Of a DNA stretch of 64,000 bases, positions 1 to 8,006 are shown piece after piece (the stretch's first letter is position 1; every line of letters begins with the position of its first letter). The stretch is from positions 1,674,001-1,738,000 of the forward strand of contig NZ_CP013200.1 in the NCBI RefSeq assembly GCF_001445575.1, in the 5' to 3' direction. The position numbers and the translations under genes are program-made. The notes beneath the pieces were generated by a model, which saw only the letters and a program-made list of their open reading frames with translations, ran no database searches and was not told the DNA's origin. This DNA is from Arthrobacter alpinus. Lineage in GTDB: Bacteria > Actinomycetota > Actinomycetes > Actinomycetales > Micrococcaceae.

Positions 1-183
1 GAACCGGTGTCCGATCCTGAAGCTTTGGCCGTTGAGCTGCAGCAACTCGTCAAGACGAAATTCGCTGCCCATGCTTATCCTCGGCGCATTCATTTTGTGG
101 ACGAACTTCCCAAAACGCCCAGCGGTAAGGTCCAACGGTTTATCTTGCGCAAGGATCGTGCAGCCATGACGGACCAGGCGTGA
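1..183 (+). CDS. Acyl-CoA synthetase / AMP-dependent ligase, C-terminal end (partial)
   Basis: The first 60 codons are the 3' end of a gene that starts outside the window. They encode the C-terminal lid of the adenylate-forming (ANL) superfamily: the segment PKTPSGKVQRFILR at residues 39-52 of the fragment contains the conserved PKTxSGK motif, whose lysine acts in the adenylation half-reaction. The enzyme would activate a carboxylic acid to its CoA thioester with ATP. The substrate cannot be inferred from this fragment. It ends 36 bp before the next gene. Confidence 0.85.
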   Translation, partial: EPVSDPEALAVELQQLVKTKFAAHAYPRRIHFVDELPKTPSGKVQRFILRKDRAAMTDQA

Positions 184-219
184 CGGACAGCGACCAGGCC
201 AAGCACAGCCAGCAAAGCC

Positions 220-837
220 ATGACAAGCGCGGGGAACAGGACGAGCGTGGAAAATAGCACCACAGTAGGTACTCAGGCCAGCACTGAGTCGGCTCAGGCG
301 TCTGAAATCCAGGTCGTCGATACGCCGGCTGTTTCGGGCATGGCTGTTGCTACACCGGTTGTCGAGACCCCGGCTGTTGAGAGCCAGGTTGTTGAGGCCC
401 CGGCTGTTGCGGGCCTGCCCGTGGCTCCGCCCATTACTGCTCCGCCTGTTACTGCGCCGCCTGCTCGCAGGCGGGCCGCAGGAGCAGTTGGAAAGGGTCC
501 AGCTATTACTGCGGGTCTTGGAGTACTGGGCTTTGCCCTAGAAGTGGCCATGCTGGCTGCTTTTGTCTTCTGGGGATTCAGGCAGGAAAGCCCGTGGGAC
601 ATGGTCCTGGGTATTGGTGTTCCTGCCATCGTGGTGGTCTTGTGGGGAGTATTTCTTGCGCCCCGAAGCGAACGGCGTCTCAAGCCGGCCGTGGTCCTCT
701 GGGTTGCCACAGCGCTTTTCTTGCTGGCAGCCGTGGCCCTGTTTGGCGCCAACGCCGCGGTCTTGGGCACCCTGATGGCCGTCTTCTCCGTGGGGTATTT
801 TGCTGCCTCAGGATATGTGGCCCGCCAAGCCCGCTGA
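220..837 (+). CDS. YrdB-like (DUF2568) membrane protein with repetitive N-terminus
   Basis: A protein of 205 residues. Residues 1-90 are hydrophilic and low in complexity, built of loose Pro-Ala-Val units such as VVETPAV, VVEAPAV and DTPAVSG. Residues 95-200 form about four membrane helices and resemble the YrdB/DUF2568 family (pattern LEVAMLAAFVFWGF, then LAPRSERRL). The function of that family is unknown. No good ribosome binding site precedes the ATG used here; an in-frame GTG at 247 is an alternative. It lies just after the acyl-CoA synthetase and may be cotranscribed. Confidence 0.7.
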   Translation: MTSAGNRTSVENSTTVGTQASTESAQASEIQVVDTPAVSGMAVATPVVETPAVESQVVEAPAVAGLPVAPPITAPPVTAPPARRRAAGAVGKGPAITAGLGVLGFALEVAMLAAFVFWGFRQESPWDMVLGIGVPAIVVVLWGVFLAPRSERRLKPAVVLWVATALFLLAAVALFGANAAVLGTLMAVFSVGYFAASGYVARQAR

Positions 838-931
838 GCAACGCCAGGGCGCCACGTTCAGTGTGCTGAGCTTGCTGTCTTGAATCTCGTGTCCTGAGCT
901 GGGGCCCTGAAGCTACTGTGCTGAGTGGAGG

Positions 932-1684
932 CTACTGTACTGAGTGTGGGCTCATGAGCGAGCCTCCGGTGAGTTCCTGCACCGTACATTCAGTGTGGCT
1001 GCCCACGGATGCCAACCACAGCGAGGCCGCAACTTCATCGCCCAAAGTCTGGGGACCGGCGTCGTTCCCTGAGAGGTCCAGACGTACCTGCAGACCGGCA
1101 CCGAAGCGCGGCCTGCCCACCACCGTGAGTTGAGTATCTAGGCCGATGCCCAGTGATTCAAGGTGGCGCAGAAGCTCGGGATCGTGATCGCTGATGCGGC
1201 TAATACGACCGGCATGGCCGGGATCTAGCTCATCGAGGCGGTGCGAGGGGACCATGGTGATGTTGCCGTGGGCGTCGGGAATGGGGTCGCCGTGCGGGTC
1301 GCGCACAGGATGGCCGAGCTTGGCGCTCATGCGTTCGATGAAGTGATCGGAGACAGCGTGTTCGAGTTGCTCGGCTTCGTCATGCACCTCGTCCCAGGTG
1401 TAGCCCAGCTCCTGGACCAAATACGTCTCCAAAAGCCTGTGCCGGCGCACCATGGACAGGGCCAGGGAGAGGCCCTGAGCGGTCAAGTGGATGGGGCTGT
1501 AAGGCTCGTGATCAACAAGACCCAGATCCTTGAGCTTGCGCACCATTTCCGAAACTGATGAGTTGGCAACGCCGAGCCGGGTAGCCAGCACCGAGGAGGT
1601 GATGGGCTTGTCCTGCCATTCGGTGAAGGCATAAATGACCTTGACGTAGTCTTCGATGCTGGAAGAAGTGGCAGTGTGTTTCAC
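932..1684 (-). CDS. mntR: Manganese-responsive DtxR-family repressor MntR
   Basis: A metal-dependent repressor of the DtxR/MntR family. The N-terminal winged helix-turn-helix (residues 8-60: SIEDYVKVIY, then TSSVLATRLGVANSSVSEMVRKL) is followed by the metal-binding and dimerisation domain (RRHRLLETYLVQELGYTWDEVHDEAEQLEHAVSD) and a C-terminal SH3-like domain. It lies 17 bp downstream of the Nramp transporter gene on the same strand, which supports Mn over Fe. I place the start at GTG 1684 (protein begins VKHTATSSSIEDYVK) just after GGAGG, although the spacing is short. An earlier in-frame GTG at 1729 would overlap mntH and lacks a ribosome binding site. Confidence 0.88.
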   Translation of the reverse strand: MKHTATSSSIEDYVKVIYAFTEWQDKPITSSVLATRLGVANSSVSEMVRKLKDLGLVDHEPYSPIHLTAQGLSLALSMVRRHRLLETYLVQELGYTWDEVHDEAEQLEHAVSDHFIERMSAKLGHPVRDPHGDPIPDAHGNITMVPSHRLDELDPGHAGRISRISDHDPELLRHLESLGIGLDTQLTVVGRPRFGAGLQVRLDLSGNDAGPQTLGDEVAASLWLASVGSHTECTVQELTGGSLMSPHSVQ

Positions 1685-1701
1685 GTCCTCCAGCCTACCC
1701 G

Positions 1702-2952
1702 CTAGGCCTGCCCAGTGAATGTCAGCCACAGGAGGAGCGCGTTCAGAGCAACGATGAGGACTACGCTGATCAACGCAGCCACGCGGAGCGGGACGCCGTC
1801 GCGGTGCACGCCCATGATTTTCTTGCTGGCGGTCAGCCGCAGGAGCGGTATAAGTGCGAAGGGGATGCCGAAACTCAGGACGATCTGGCTAACAATCAGC
1901 GCCCATGTTGGATCCACGCCCGCTGAGAGCAGGATAATGGCCGGAATCAGGCTGATTACCCGGCGGGTCAGCAACGGGATGCGCACCTTGAGGAGCCCGT
2001 GCATGATGGTGGCTCCGGCGTAAGCGCCCACCGAGGTGGAGGCTAGGCCCGAGGCCAGCAGACCCACGGCAAACACCACACCAATGACCGGGCCCAGGCT
2101 GTCCACCACGGCCGCATGGGCGCCTTCAATGCTGTCGGTTCCGGAGACCCCGTTCAGGGTTGACGCTGCCAGTAGCAGCATGCCGATATTGACTGCGCCG
2201 GCCAGTATCAATGCCAGCACCACATCAACGCGAGTGGCCTTGATGATTCGCTTGAGCTTTTCCGGGGTGCTCCGGGCGTCGGGGTGGCGATCATTGGCCA
2301 ATTGTGAGTGGAGGTAGATGGCGTGCGGCATGACTGTGGCGCCCAGCATCCCCGCGGCAAGCAGAATGCTGTTGGCGCCGTCGAAGCGGGGGATCAGCCC
2401 GCCGGCGACTCCGGCGGGATCGGGTGGGCTGAGTACCAGGCCCGCAAGGAATCCGATGGTGATGATGATCAGCAGGAAAATGATGACGGATTCAAAGTGG
2501 CGTTGGCCCCGCCGGTTTTGCACACTCAGCAACGCCATGGAGGCAATGCCCACGATCAACCCGCCCAGTGGCAGCGGGATGTGGAACAGCAAATACAGGG
2601 CGATGGCGCCGCCCACCACCTCGGCAAGGTCGGTGGCCATCGCCACGAGTTCAGCTTGGAGCCAGTACAACCGGCGGTGGGTGGTGGTGTAGCGTTCGCC
2701 CAGATGCTGCGGGAGTGATTTCCCGGTCACTACGCCCAGTTTGGCAGACTGATACTGGACCAACATGGCCATGATGTTGGCTGCCACCAGGACCCAAACC
2801 AGCAGGTATCCGTAGCTGGCACCGGAGGTGAGGTTGGCGGCGACATTGCCGGGATCCACGTAGGCAATTGCCGCCACGAAGGCCGGACCGAGCAGCAGTA
2901 AAAAGCCGCCGCGTGGTTGGCGGGCTGCCTTGACCTTGGCTGTATCGAGCAA
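1702..2952 (-). CDS. mntH: Nramp-family Mn2+/divalent metal transporter MntH
   Basis: A proton-coupled importer of Mn2+ and related divalent cations in the cytoplasmic membrane, with about 11 membrane helices. The Nramp helix-1 metal motif DPGN is at residues 33-36 and the helix-6 motif MPHAIYLHS near residue 210. I chose a TTG start at 2952, preceded by an AAAGGTGG-like ribosome binding site. A longer reading from TTG 2982 would run through the operator boxes. Together with mntR downstream it forms an autoregulated manganese operon. Confidence 0.9.
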   Translation of the reverse strand: MLDTAKVKAARQPRGGFLLLLGPAFVAAIAYVDPGNVAANLTSGASYGYLLVWVLVAANIMAMLVQYQSAKLGVVTGKSLPQHLGERYTTTHRRLYWLQAELVAMATDLAEVVGGAIALYLLFHIPLPLGGLIVGIASMALLSVQNRRGQRHFESVIIFLLIIITIGFLAGLVLSPPDPAGVAGGLIPRFDGANSILLAAGMLGATVMPHAIYLHSQLANDRHPDARSTPEKLKRIIKATRVDVVLALILAGAVNIGMLLLAASTLNGVSGTDSIEGAHAAVVDSLGPVIGVVFAVGLLASGLASTSVGAYAGATIMHGLLKVRIPLLTRRVISLIPAIILLSAGVDPTWALIVSQIVLSFGIPFALIPLLRLTASKKIMGVHRDGVPLRVAALISVVLIVALNALLLWLTFTGQA

Positions 2953-2961
2953 AACTCCACC

Positions 2962-2977
2962 TTTCGATATGCCTAAA
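2962..2977. promoter_or_regulatory. MntR operator box, proximal
   Basis: The 16-mer TTTCGATATGCCTAAA fits the palindromic pattern TTTNGGNATNCCNAAA with one mismatch (A for the second G). It lies 10 bp upstream of the mntH start and 7 bp from a second copy. The pattern resembles DtxR/MntR-type boxes; binding by the adjacent MntR is inferred. Confidence 0.72.
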
Positions 2978-2984
2978 ACCAATA

Positions 2985-3000
2985 TTTAGGCATACCGAAA
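2985..3000. promoter_or_regulatory. MntR operator box, distal
   Basis: TTTAGGCATACCGAAA is an exact match to the symmetric pattern TTTNGGNATNCCNAAA. The two boxes are centred 23 bp apart, about two helical turns, upstream of mntH. This suggests cooperative repression of the mntH-mntR operon when manganese is replete. Confidence 0.75.
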
Positions 3001-3055
3001 TAATAGGGGCACGGTGGAACATTGTCGAGTGCACCTGGGCAATGTTGCGGCGCCG

Positions 3056-3826
3056 CTAGCGTTTCGTGGCCCGCCATGTTTGGGAGGTGTAGGGCAATTC
3101 CATCGCTTCGCCAGGGGTGTGGCCCAGGTGCTCAAAGAGGTACCAACGCAGATTGCTCATGACCTTGTCCCGCACCTGCTCATTGGCTTTCAAGTAGTAG
3201 CTGCGTGACTTGGTCAGCTCCATGATGCCCTCCGGTGTGAGTTGCTGAGCCCAGTGTGTTTCCTGGGCCTCTGCCGCGGTGAACTCGGGGCCAATGGTGG
3301 GGCGAAAGTCAGGCTTGTGGACATCGCCAGCATGCATGATCCGCGCCAATCGATGGACCCAGGGAAGTCCGACGTCGAGCTGGTTCCATACCAGCCCGAG
3401 TACGCCACCGGGACGCAGAACGCGAGCGATTTCGGTGCTTGCGGCGAGCGGGTCGCACCAATGCCACGCCTGGGCAACCACAGCCAGGTCCATGGATTCC
3501 GCTGACAGCTCGAGACTTTCCGCGGTGCCGACCATGGTCGTGGCCGCTGGGAGGTCTGCGGCAAGTTGGGCCAGCATGTCTGCTGACGGGTCCACGGCAG
3601 TGATGCTCCATTGGCGCTGTGCCAAAAGCTGGGTGTATTTACCGGTGCCAGCGCCAATATCGACGGCGTCGTGGACTGGGCGGGGGCTAGAATCCTCGAG
3701 CCAGCTCAGCGACTCCTGCGGGTAACCGGGGCGCACCTTGTGATAGTGATTCCCGCCCACAAGGAAGGCCGTGGCCATGTGTTGGCGACGCTGCGCGTCA
3801 AAGACCGGACCGCCGGTGCCTGCCAT
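3056..3826 (-). CDS. SAM-dependent class I methyltransferase
   Basis: A protein of 256 residues with a Rossmann-like methyltransferase fold. Motif I (VDIGAGTGKYTQLLA) is near residue 55, followed by the acidic end of strand 2 (ITAVDPSADML), and motif IV-like VVAQAWHWCDP with RVLRPGGVLGLVWNQLD. It resembles UbiE/YcgJ-type small-molecule methyltransferases, but the substrate is unknown. The ATG at 3826 is chosen because AGGAGC lies just upstream; an earlier in-frame ATG at 3862 lacks a site. It appears monocistronic. Confidence 0.8.
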   Translation of the reverse strand: MAGTGGPVFDAQRRQHMATAFLVGGNHYHKVRPGYPQESLSWLEDSSPRPVHDAVDIGAGTGKYTQLLAQRQWSITAVDPSADMLAQLAADLPAATTMVGTAESLELSAESMDLAVVAQAWHWCDPLAASTEIARVLRPGGVLGLVWNQLDVGLPWVHRLARIMHAGDVHKPDFRPTIGPEFTAAEAQETHWAQQLTPEGIMELTKSRSYYLKANEQVRDKVMSNLRWYLFEHLGHTPGEAMELPYTSQTWRATKR

Positions 3827-3878
3827 GGTGCTCCTGAAGATTGTCCCGATAATGCGGTTCAACCTTACCGCCCCTTGA

Positions 3879-3932
3879 GACCCTCCCGCCCGCGCTCCGC
3901 CGGACCGTGACCCTCCCGCCCGCGCTCCGCCG
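3879..3932. repeat. Two direct repeats of 24 bp
   Basis: A GC-rich 24-mer beginning GACCCTCCCGCCCGCGCTCC occurs at 3879-3902 and again at 3909-3932, giving a 30-bp period. It abuts the large palindrome that follows. Confidence 0.75.
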
Positions 3933-3997
3933 CCGCGAAAGGTGAGTAGTTGCTAATGTTCGGGCGCAACATTAGCAACTACTCACCTTTCGCGGCG
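3931..3997. repeat. Perfect 30-bp palindrome (family A, copy 1)
   Basis: Arms 3931-3960 and 3968-3997 are exact reverse complements of 30 bp around a 7-nt loop (CGGGCGC). The outer part of the arm reads CGCGAAAGGTGAGTAGT. A second copy with the same outer arm but a partly different inner arm lies at 36708-36768. It sits between the 5' end of the methyltransferase gene and the 3' end of the aminotransferase gene. It could act as a terminator-like hairpin or be a REP-type mobile palindrome; no T-tract is present. Confidence 0.85.
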
Positions 3998-4020
3998 GTA
4001 TGGGGCGGGAGGTAGGCGGA

Positions 4021-5433
4021 TTAGTCCGTGGTGCAGGGGGCCGCGCCGGCGGTACCTGGGGTGTTCGGCGCCCACTGCGGGTAGCTGCGGTCATCATTCA
4101 CGGGGACCCAGCGGCCGGCATCTACTACGTAATCCCAGCCCAGACCGTCACGCAACAACGCCTGGACACCAGTAATCAGGCGCCGGGCATCTTCCAACTG
4201 TGACCCCACCCCAAAGCTCGCCCGTAGTGAGCCGGCCGGCAAGCCCAGACGGTTCAGCAGCGGGTGGGCGCAGAATTTGCCGTCACGGACCCCAACGCCA
4301 TGTTCAGCCGAGAGATAGGCGGCGACCAATCCGGCGTCGTACCCTGTGACCGAGAAATTTACAACACCTATGCTGCCGCACTCCGGATGCGTGTGGGCGT
4401 CCTCGAACAGCGAGTGGACAGTGACGCCGTCGACCTCGTTGAGCCCGGCCACGAGATGGGCGCGCAAGCTCTGCTCATGGTTGTGCCAGTCGTCGGCGTC
4501 CAAGGCGGACAAGACCGTGGCCGCCTTGGCGAGGGTTGCGGCACCCAGCACGTTCGGGGTGCCGCCCTCGTGACGGGCAGGCCCCTGCGCCCAGATGATC
4601 GACTCGAGCCGGACATCCTTCACGGCCCCGCCGCCGGCAAGGTGCGGGTGACCGGCGTCGAGCCAGTCGGAGCGTCCCACCAGAACCCCCGCGCCGAAAG
4701 GAGCGTACAACTTGTGTCCAGAGAAGGCCACGTAGTCAATGCCGGTTTCGGCCACGTTGATGCGGCGGTGGGGAGCCAGCTGGGCGGCATCAACCACGAT
4801 CCGGGCGCCGTAGCGATGCGCAAGAGCGGCCAGTTCCGCCACGGGGAGCACCTCGCCAGTGACATTGGAGGCTCCGGTGACGGCCAGCAGCAGCACATTG
4901 CCGGCCCGCAGCTGCGTCTCCACACGGGCCAGTGTGGAGGCGATGGAACTGGCGGCCACCACGGATCGGTGGGGGAGTGCTTGCCAAGGCAGCAGGTTCG
5001 CGTGGTGCTCAATGTCCAGATACAGCACCTCGCCGTGGACGTTGGAACGGCCCTCGGCGTAGCCGCGCTGCTTCAGGAGCGACTCCACGCAGCCGGCCAA
5101 TAGGTTCAGCGAATCGGTGGTGTTGCGGGTGAAAATGACCGTGTCATCGTCACGGGCGCCGACAAAGTTGGCCACGATCTTCCGCGCATTTTCATAGACC
5201 GAGGTGCTGACTTGCGAGGCGAATCCGGCCCCGCGGTGCACGCTCGCGTAGTACGGCAGGACCTCGTTCAGGTGCGCGGCAACCTCTTCGATGGCCGGGG
5301 CCGAGGCTGCGTAGTCCAGATTTGCGTACCGCACGTGCCCGCCCTGGATCAGGGGAGCGGATAGATCCTGACCTACCACCGGCAAAAGGGGTGCGTCAGC
5401 AAGTTGGGTTTGGTCCAAAACGGCAGTGCTCAT
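4021..5433 (-). CDS. Class V aminotransferase, cysteine desulfurase-like
   Basis: A PLP enzyme of 470 residues. The segment VVDAAQLAPHRRINV (PLP-ring aspartate) and the Schiff-base lysine motif YVAFSGHKLYAPFGAGVLVG are the NifS/SufS/CsdA hallmark. The N-terminus reads YANLDYAASAPA with VHRGAGFAS, typical of class V. Unlike housekeeping sufS or iscS, it stands alone and is preceded by a SAM-sensing riboswitch, so a role in sulfur or methionine economy is inferred; desulfurase versus selenocysteine lyase cannot be told apart. ATG 5433 follows AAAGGA at suitable spacing. The 3' end lies against the palindrome at 3931-3997. Confidence 0.82.
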   Translation of the reverse strand: MSTAVLDQTQLADAPLLPVVGQDLSAPLIQGGHVRYANLDYAASAPAIEEVAAHLNEVLPYYASVHRGAGFASQVSTSVYENARKIVANFVGARDDDTVIFTRNTTDSLNLLAGCVESLLKQRGYAEGRSNVHGEVLYLDIEHHANLLPWQALPHRSVVAASSIASTLARVETQLRAGNVLLLAVTGASNVTGEVLPVAELAALAHRYGARIVVDAAQLAPHRRINVAETGIDYVAFSGHKLYAPFGAGVLVGRSDWLDAGHPHLAGGGAVKDVRLESIIWAQGPARHEGGTPNVLGAATLAKAATVLSALDADDWHNHEQSLRAHLVAGLNEVDGVTVHSLFEDAHTHPECGSIGVVNFSVTGYDAGLVAAYLSAEHGVGVRDGKFCAHPLLNRLGLPAGSLRASFGVGSQLEDARRLITGVQALLRDGLGWDYVVDAGRWVPVNDDRSYPQWAPNTPGTAGAAPCTTD

Positions 5434-5487
5434 GAGAAATTCCTTTGTCACCTTGGACCTTTTGGGGGTGCCAAGAAGTCCGCGCTT

Positions 5488-5592
5488 GCCATGACCGAAC
5501 AGGTCTGGCCAGGTCGTCACCCGGGGCACCCCGCCGCGAAAGGAGGGTTGCCGGCCAGCAAACCGGGGTTTAGCGCTGGCACTCGTGACCTA
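5488..5592 (-). ncRNA. SAM-IV-type S-adenosylmethionine riboswitch
   Basis: Read on the minus strand, the leader of the aminotransferase gene contains GGTCACGAGTGCCAGCG, then a CCCCGG stretch, GCTGGCCGGCAACCCTCC, a GCGGCGGGGTGCCCCGGG element, and GTGACGACC, which closes the outer P1 helix. Order and sequence match what I recall of the SAM-IV consensus known from Actinobacteria. Downstream AGACC and GGTC segments can form the extra hairpin. The start codon of the aminotransferase is about 55 nt downstream, which suits translational control. A covariance-model search would settle the class and exact ends. Confidence 0.82.
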
Positions 5593-5680
5593 TGCCCAAA
5601 AGAGTAACCCAAGATTTTTGCTGGTGCATCTATTACGTTTCGTTTCGCAAACCTTGGCAAGCGCTGCGGCCGGGGAAACA

Positions 5681-5712
5681 AAGAACGACGGCGGGAGGCC
5701 GCCGTCGTTCTT
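5681..5712 (-). terminator. Strong hairpin terminator downstream of hisN
   Basis: A perfect 14-bp stem (AAGAACGACGGCGG with its complement) closes a 4-nt GAGG loop about 120 bp beyond the hisN stop. It ends hisN transcription before the riboswitch region. The U-tract is short, so termination may be partly Rho-assisted. Confidence 0.75.
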
Positions 5713-5832
5713 AACTCATCTGTGTTATGTGCGTGGATCCGCAGCCGTTGGGTGGGCCCACAACTTCCCAGTCACTTGGGCCCACAGCCGCGAGGGACCC
5801 GCCGCGAGCTTGCGAGCGGGAGGAGTTGGGGA

Positions 5833-6648
5833 TTAGCCCAGCAGGTCATCCCAATTCGGGTTCAGGCGCTGCAAAACTTCCGTGTGCAAGATGGAGTTGG
5901 TGGCCAAGGCGTTGCCGCCGAACGGGCCTTCGGCGCCTTCGAGAGAGGTGAAGCGGCCGCCGGCTTCCTGCACAATCGGGACCAGGGCGGCCATGTCGTA
6001 GAGGTTCAGTTCGGGCTCGCAGGCGATGTCCACGCTGCCCTCGGCAACCATGCAGTACGACCAGAAATCGCCGTAGGCACGGGTACGCCAGACATCGTCG
6101 GTGAGGGAGATGAACTCGTCGCGGTTGCCACGTTCCTTCCAGCCTGTCAGCGATGAGTAGGACAGCGAGGCGTCCTTGAGTTCGGCCACGTTGGAGACGC
6201 GGATGCGGGTGGCAGCGGCGAGCGATTTGCCCATGTAGGCGCCCGTTCCCTGCGCCGCCCACCAACGCTTGCCCAGCGCAGGTGCACTGACCAGCCCAAC
6301 CACGGGGACGCCGTCGTCAACCAGAGCAATCAACGTTGCCCAGACCGGGACGCCGCGGACAAAGTTCTTGGTCCCGTCAATGGGGTCGATGATCCAGCGC
6401 CGGGATCCGTGGCCGCTGCTGCCAAACTCCTCGCCCAGCACCGCATCGCGCGGGCGAACCCGAGCCAGCTGGCTGCGGATGGATTCCTCGGCGGCCTTGT
6501 CGGCATCGGTGACTGGTGTCAGATCCGGCTTGGTCTCAACGGTCAAATCCAAGGCCTTGAAGCGGGACATGGTCAGTGAGTCCACGCTGTCAGCCAGGAC
6601 ATGGGCCAGGCGGAGGTCATCGTTGTACGTCTGGGGTGGGGTCGTCAT
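5833..6648 (-). CDS. hisN: Histidinol-phosphatase, inositol monophosphatase fold
   Basis: A 271-residue Mg2+-dependent phosphatase of the IMPase superfamily. Metal ligands are visible in LGEEFG (residues 71-76) and [10 protein letters not shown] (87-96). The actinobacterial HisN branch dephosphorylates L-histidinol phosphate, the penultimate step of histidine synthesis; other IMPase activities remain possible. The order aroA-rsgA-hisN on one strand is familiar from actinobacterial genomes. A gap of about 240 bp, filled with hairpins, separates it from rsgA, so it may have its own promoter. Confidence 0.85.
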   Translation of the reverse strand: MTTPPQTYNDDLRLAHVLADSVDSLTMSRFKALDLTVETKPDLTPVTDADKAAEESIRSQLARVRPRDAVLGEEFGSSGHGSRRWIIDPIDGTKNFVRGVPVWATLIALVDDGVPVVGLVSAPALGKRWWAAQGTGAYMGKSLAAATRIRVSNVAELKDASLSYSSLTGWKERGNRDEFISLTDDVWRTRAYGDFWSYCMVAEGSVDIACEPELNLYDMAALVPIVQEAGGRFTSLEGAEGPFGGNALATNSILHTEVLQRLNPNWDDLLG

Positions 6649-6692
6649 ATGTTCACGCTATCGTGATTTAGCTCCAACAGCTGTCAGCGCCA

Positions 6693-6828
6693 CTTTCGTG
6701 AACTTATGCGCAGCGCTGACCGCGAGTGCTGCGCATAAGTTCTCGGGCCGAAAGTTATGCGCGGGACTCGCAGTATGTGGCGAGCATAAAGACCTATGCG
6801 CAGAACCCGGGGCGAGTTGTGCGCATAG
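6693..6828. repeat. Three tandem hairpins sharing a TATGCGC core
   Basis: Hairpin 1 pairs AACTTATGCGCAGC (6701-6714) with its exact complement at 6728-6741, extended by CTTTCG/CGAAAG at 6693 and 6749. Hairpin 2 pairs TTATGC and CTCGC with GCGAG and GCATAA (6755-6789). Hairpin 3 pairs CTATGCGCA (6794-6802) with TGCGCATAG (6820-6828). The block fills the gap of about 240 bp between hisN and rsgA and holds no gene that I can recognise. Confidence 0.75.
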
Positions 6829-6885
6829 TGCAGACGACCCGAACGTCATGCGGACGGCCGGCAGGAGGAAGGCCTGCGGTGGGGA

Positions 6886-8003
6886 TTATTCGATGATGCC
6901 CAGTTCCTTCTCGGCGGCACGGCCTTCGGTGCGGTCGCTCGTGCCCAGGAGGCGGCGTAACGACGCAAGGCGGGCCGGTCCGGCGTCGCCCGCGTGCCCG
7001 GCGGCCACGTAAGGGTCCAAGCTGCAGTTGACCGCGGCGCTGTCATGCTTGCATCCGCGTTCGCAGTCCTCGGTGCCGGGCTGCAGATCGGGGAAAGCCT
7101 GCAAGATCCGGTCGGGGTCCACGTGTGCCAGACCGAAGGAGCGGATACCCGGGGTGTCGATGATCCACGAGCCAGGCTGCGCATCCTGCAGCTTCAGTGC
7201 CAGCGCCGATGAAGAAGTATGGCGACCGCGGCCAGTAACAGCATTGACGCCGCCGGTGGCACGCTGAGAACCGGTCAGGGCGTTGACCATGGTGGACTTT
7301 CCCACACCGGAGTGGCCCACCAGAACGCTGACCTTGCCGTCCAGGTAACCATGGAGCTGTTCCACGGCGCCGCCAGCCAAGAGTGCGGAATCGCCGTCGT
7401 CGCTGCGGGCATCAATGCCGGAGGCGCCATCCGCAGCCGTGCGGCTGATGATGACAGTCATGTCGAGGTGCTCGTAGTTGGCCAGCAGCTCGGAAGGGTC
7501 TTTGATATCGGTCTTGGTGATGAGCAACAAGGGGCGATCCCGGAGTCATAAGCAGCCACGAGGGCGCGGTCAATGAAGCCGGTACGAGGTTCCGGGTTGG
7601 CGGCAGCCACCACAATAACCAGCTGGTCTGCGTTGGCTACAACGGCCCGCTCCACAGGATCGGTGTCGTCGGCACTGCGGCGCAAGAGCGTGCGGCGTTC
7701 CTGAATGCGAACCAGCCGGGCGAGGGAATCGGGTTTGCCGGTGGTATCTCCCACCAGTGCCACGAAGTCCCCGGCCACCACCGGGTTACGGCGTAGTTCC
7801 CTGGCTCGGGCGGCAATCAGGATGCGCTGCGTGGGCAGATTCTCATCCACGATTGCTGTGTAACGGCCGCGGTCAACCGTGATGATGCGGCCAATGACGG
7901 CGTCTTCATGTGCTGGCCGGTCCTTGGTGCGCGGACGGCTGCCTTTCTTGTTGGCTCGTACGCGTACGTCTGATTCGTCCCAGTTACTGTAATCCCGTGC
8001 CAT
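6886..8003 (-). pseudogene. rsgA: Ribosome small-subunit-dependent GTPase RsgA, apparent -1 frameshift
   Basis: RsgA matures the 30S subunit. The N-terminal part (8003 to about 7535) carries the OB fold (GRIITVDRGRYTAIVDE) and the start of the circularly permuted GTPase (ANADQLVIVVAAANPEPRTGFIDRALVAAYDSGIAP). Reading is then lost. The remainder, LLLITKTDI, GHSGVGKST (G1), DTPGIRSFG (G3) and the zinc-binding ERGCKHDSAAVNCSLDPYV knuckle, continues in another frame from about 7530. Restoring one C in the run at 7531-7534 gives an uninterrupted protein of about 372 residues. Everything else is intact, so a sequencing error is at least as likely as true inactivation. It starts a few bases after the aroA stop. 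Confidence 0.85.
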
Positions 8004-8006
8004 GTT

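Noticed and set aside
3931..3997. Insertion sequence end
   Set aside because: No transposase and no target duplication is visible; a stand-alone palindrome fits better.
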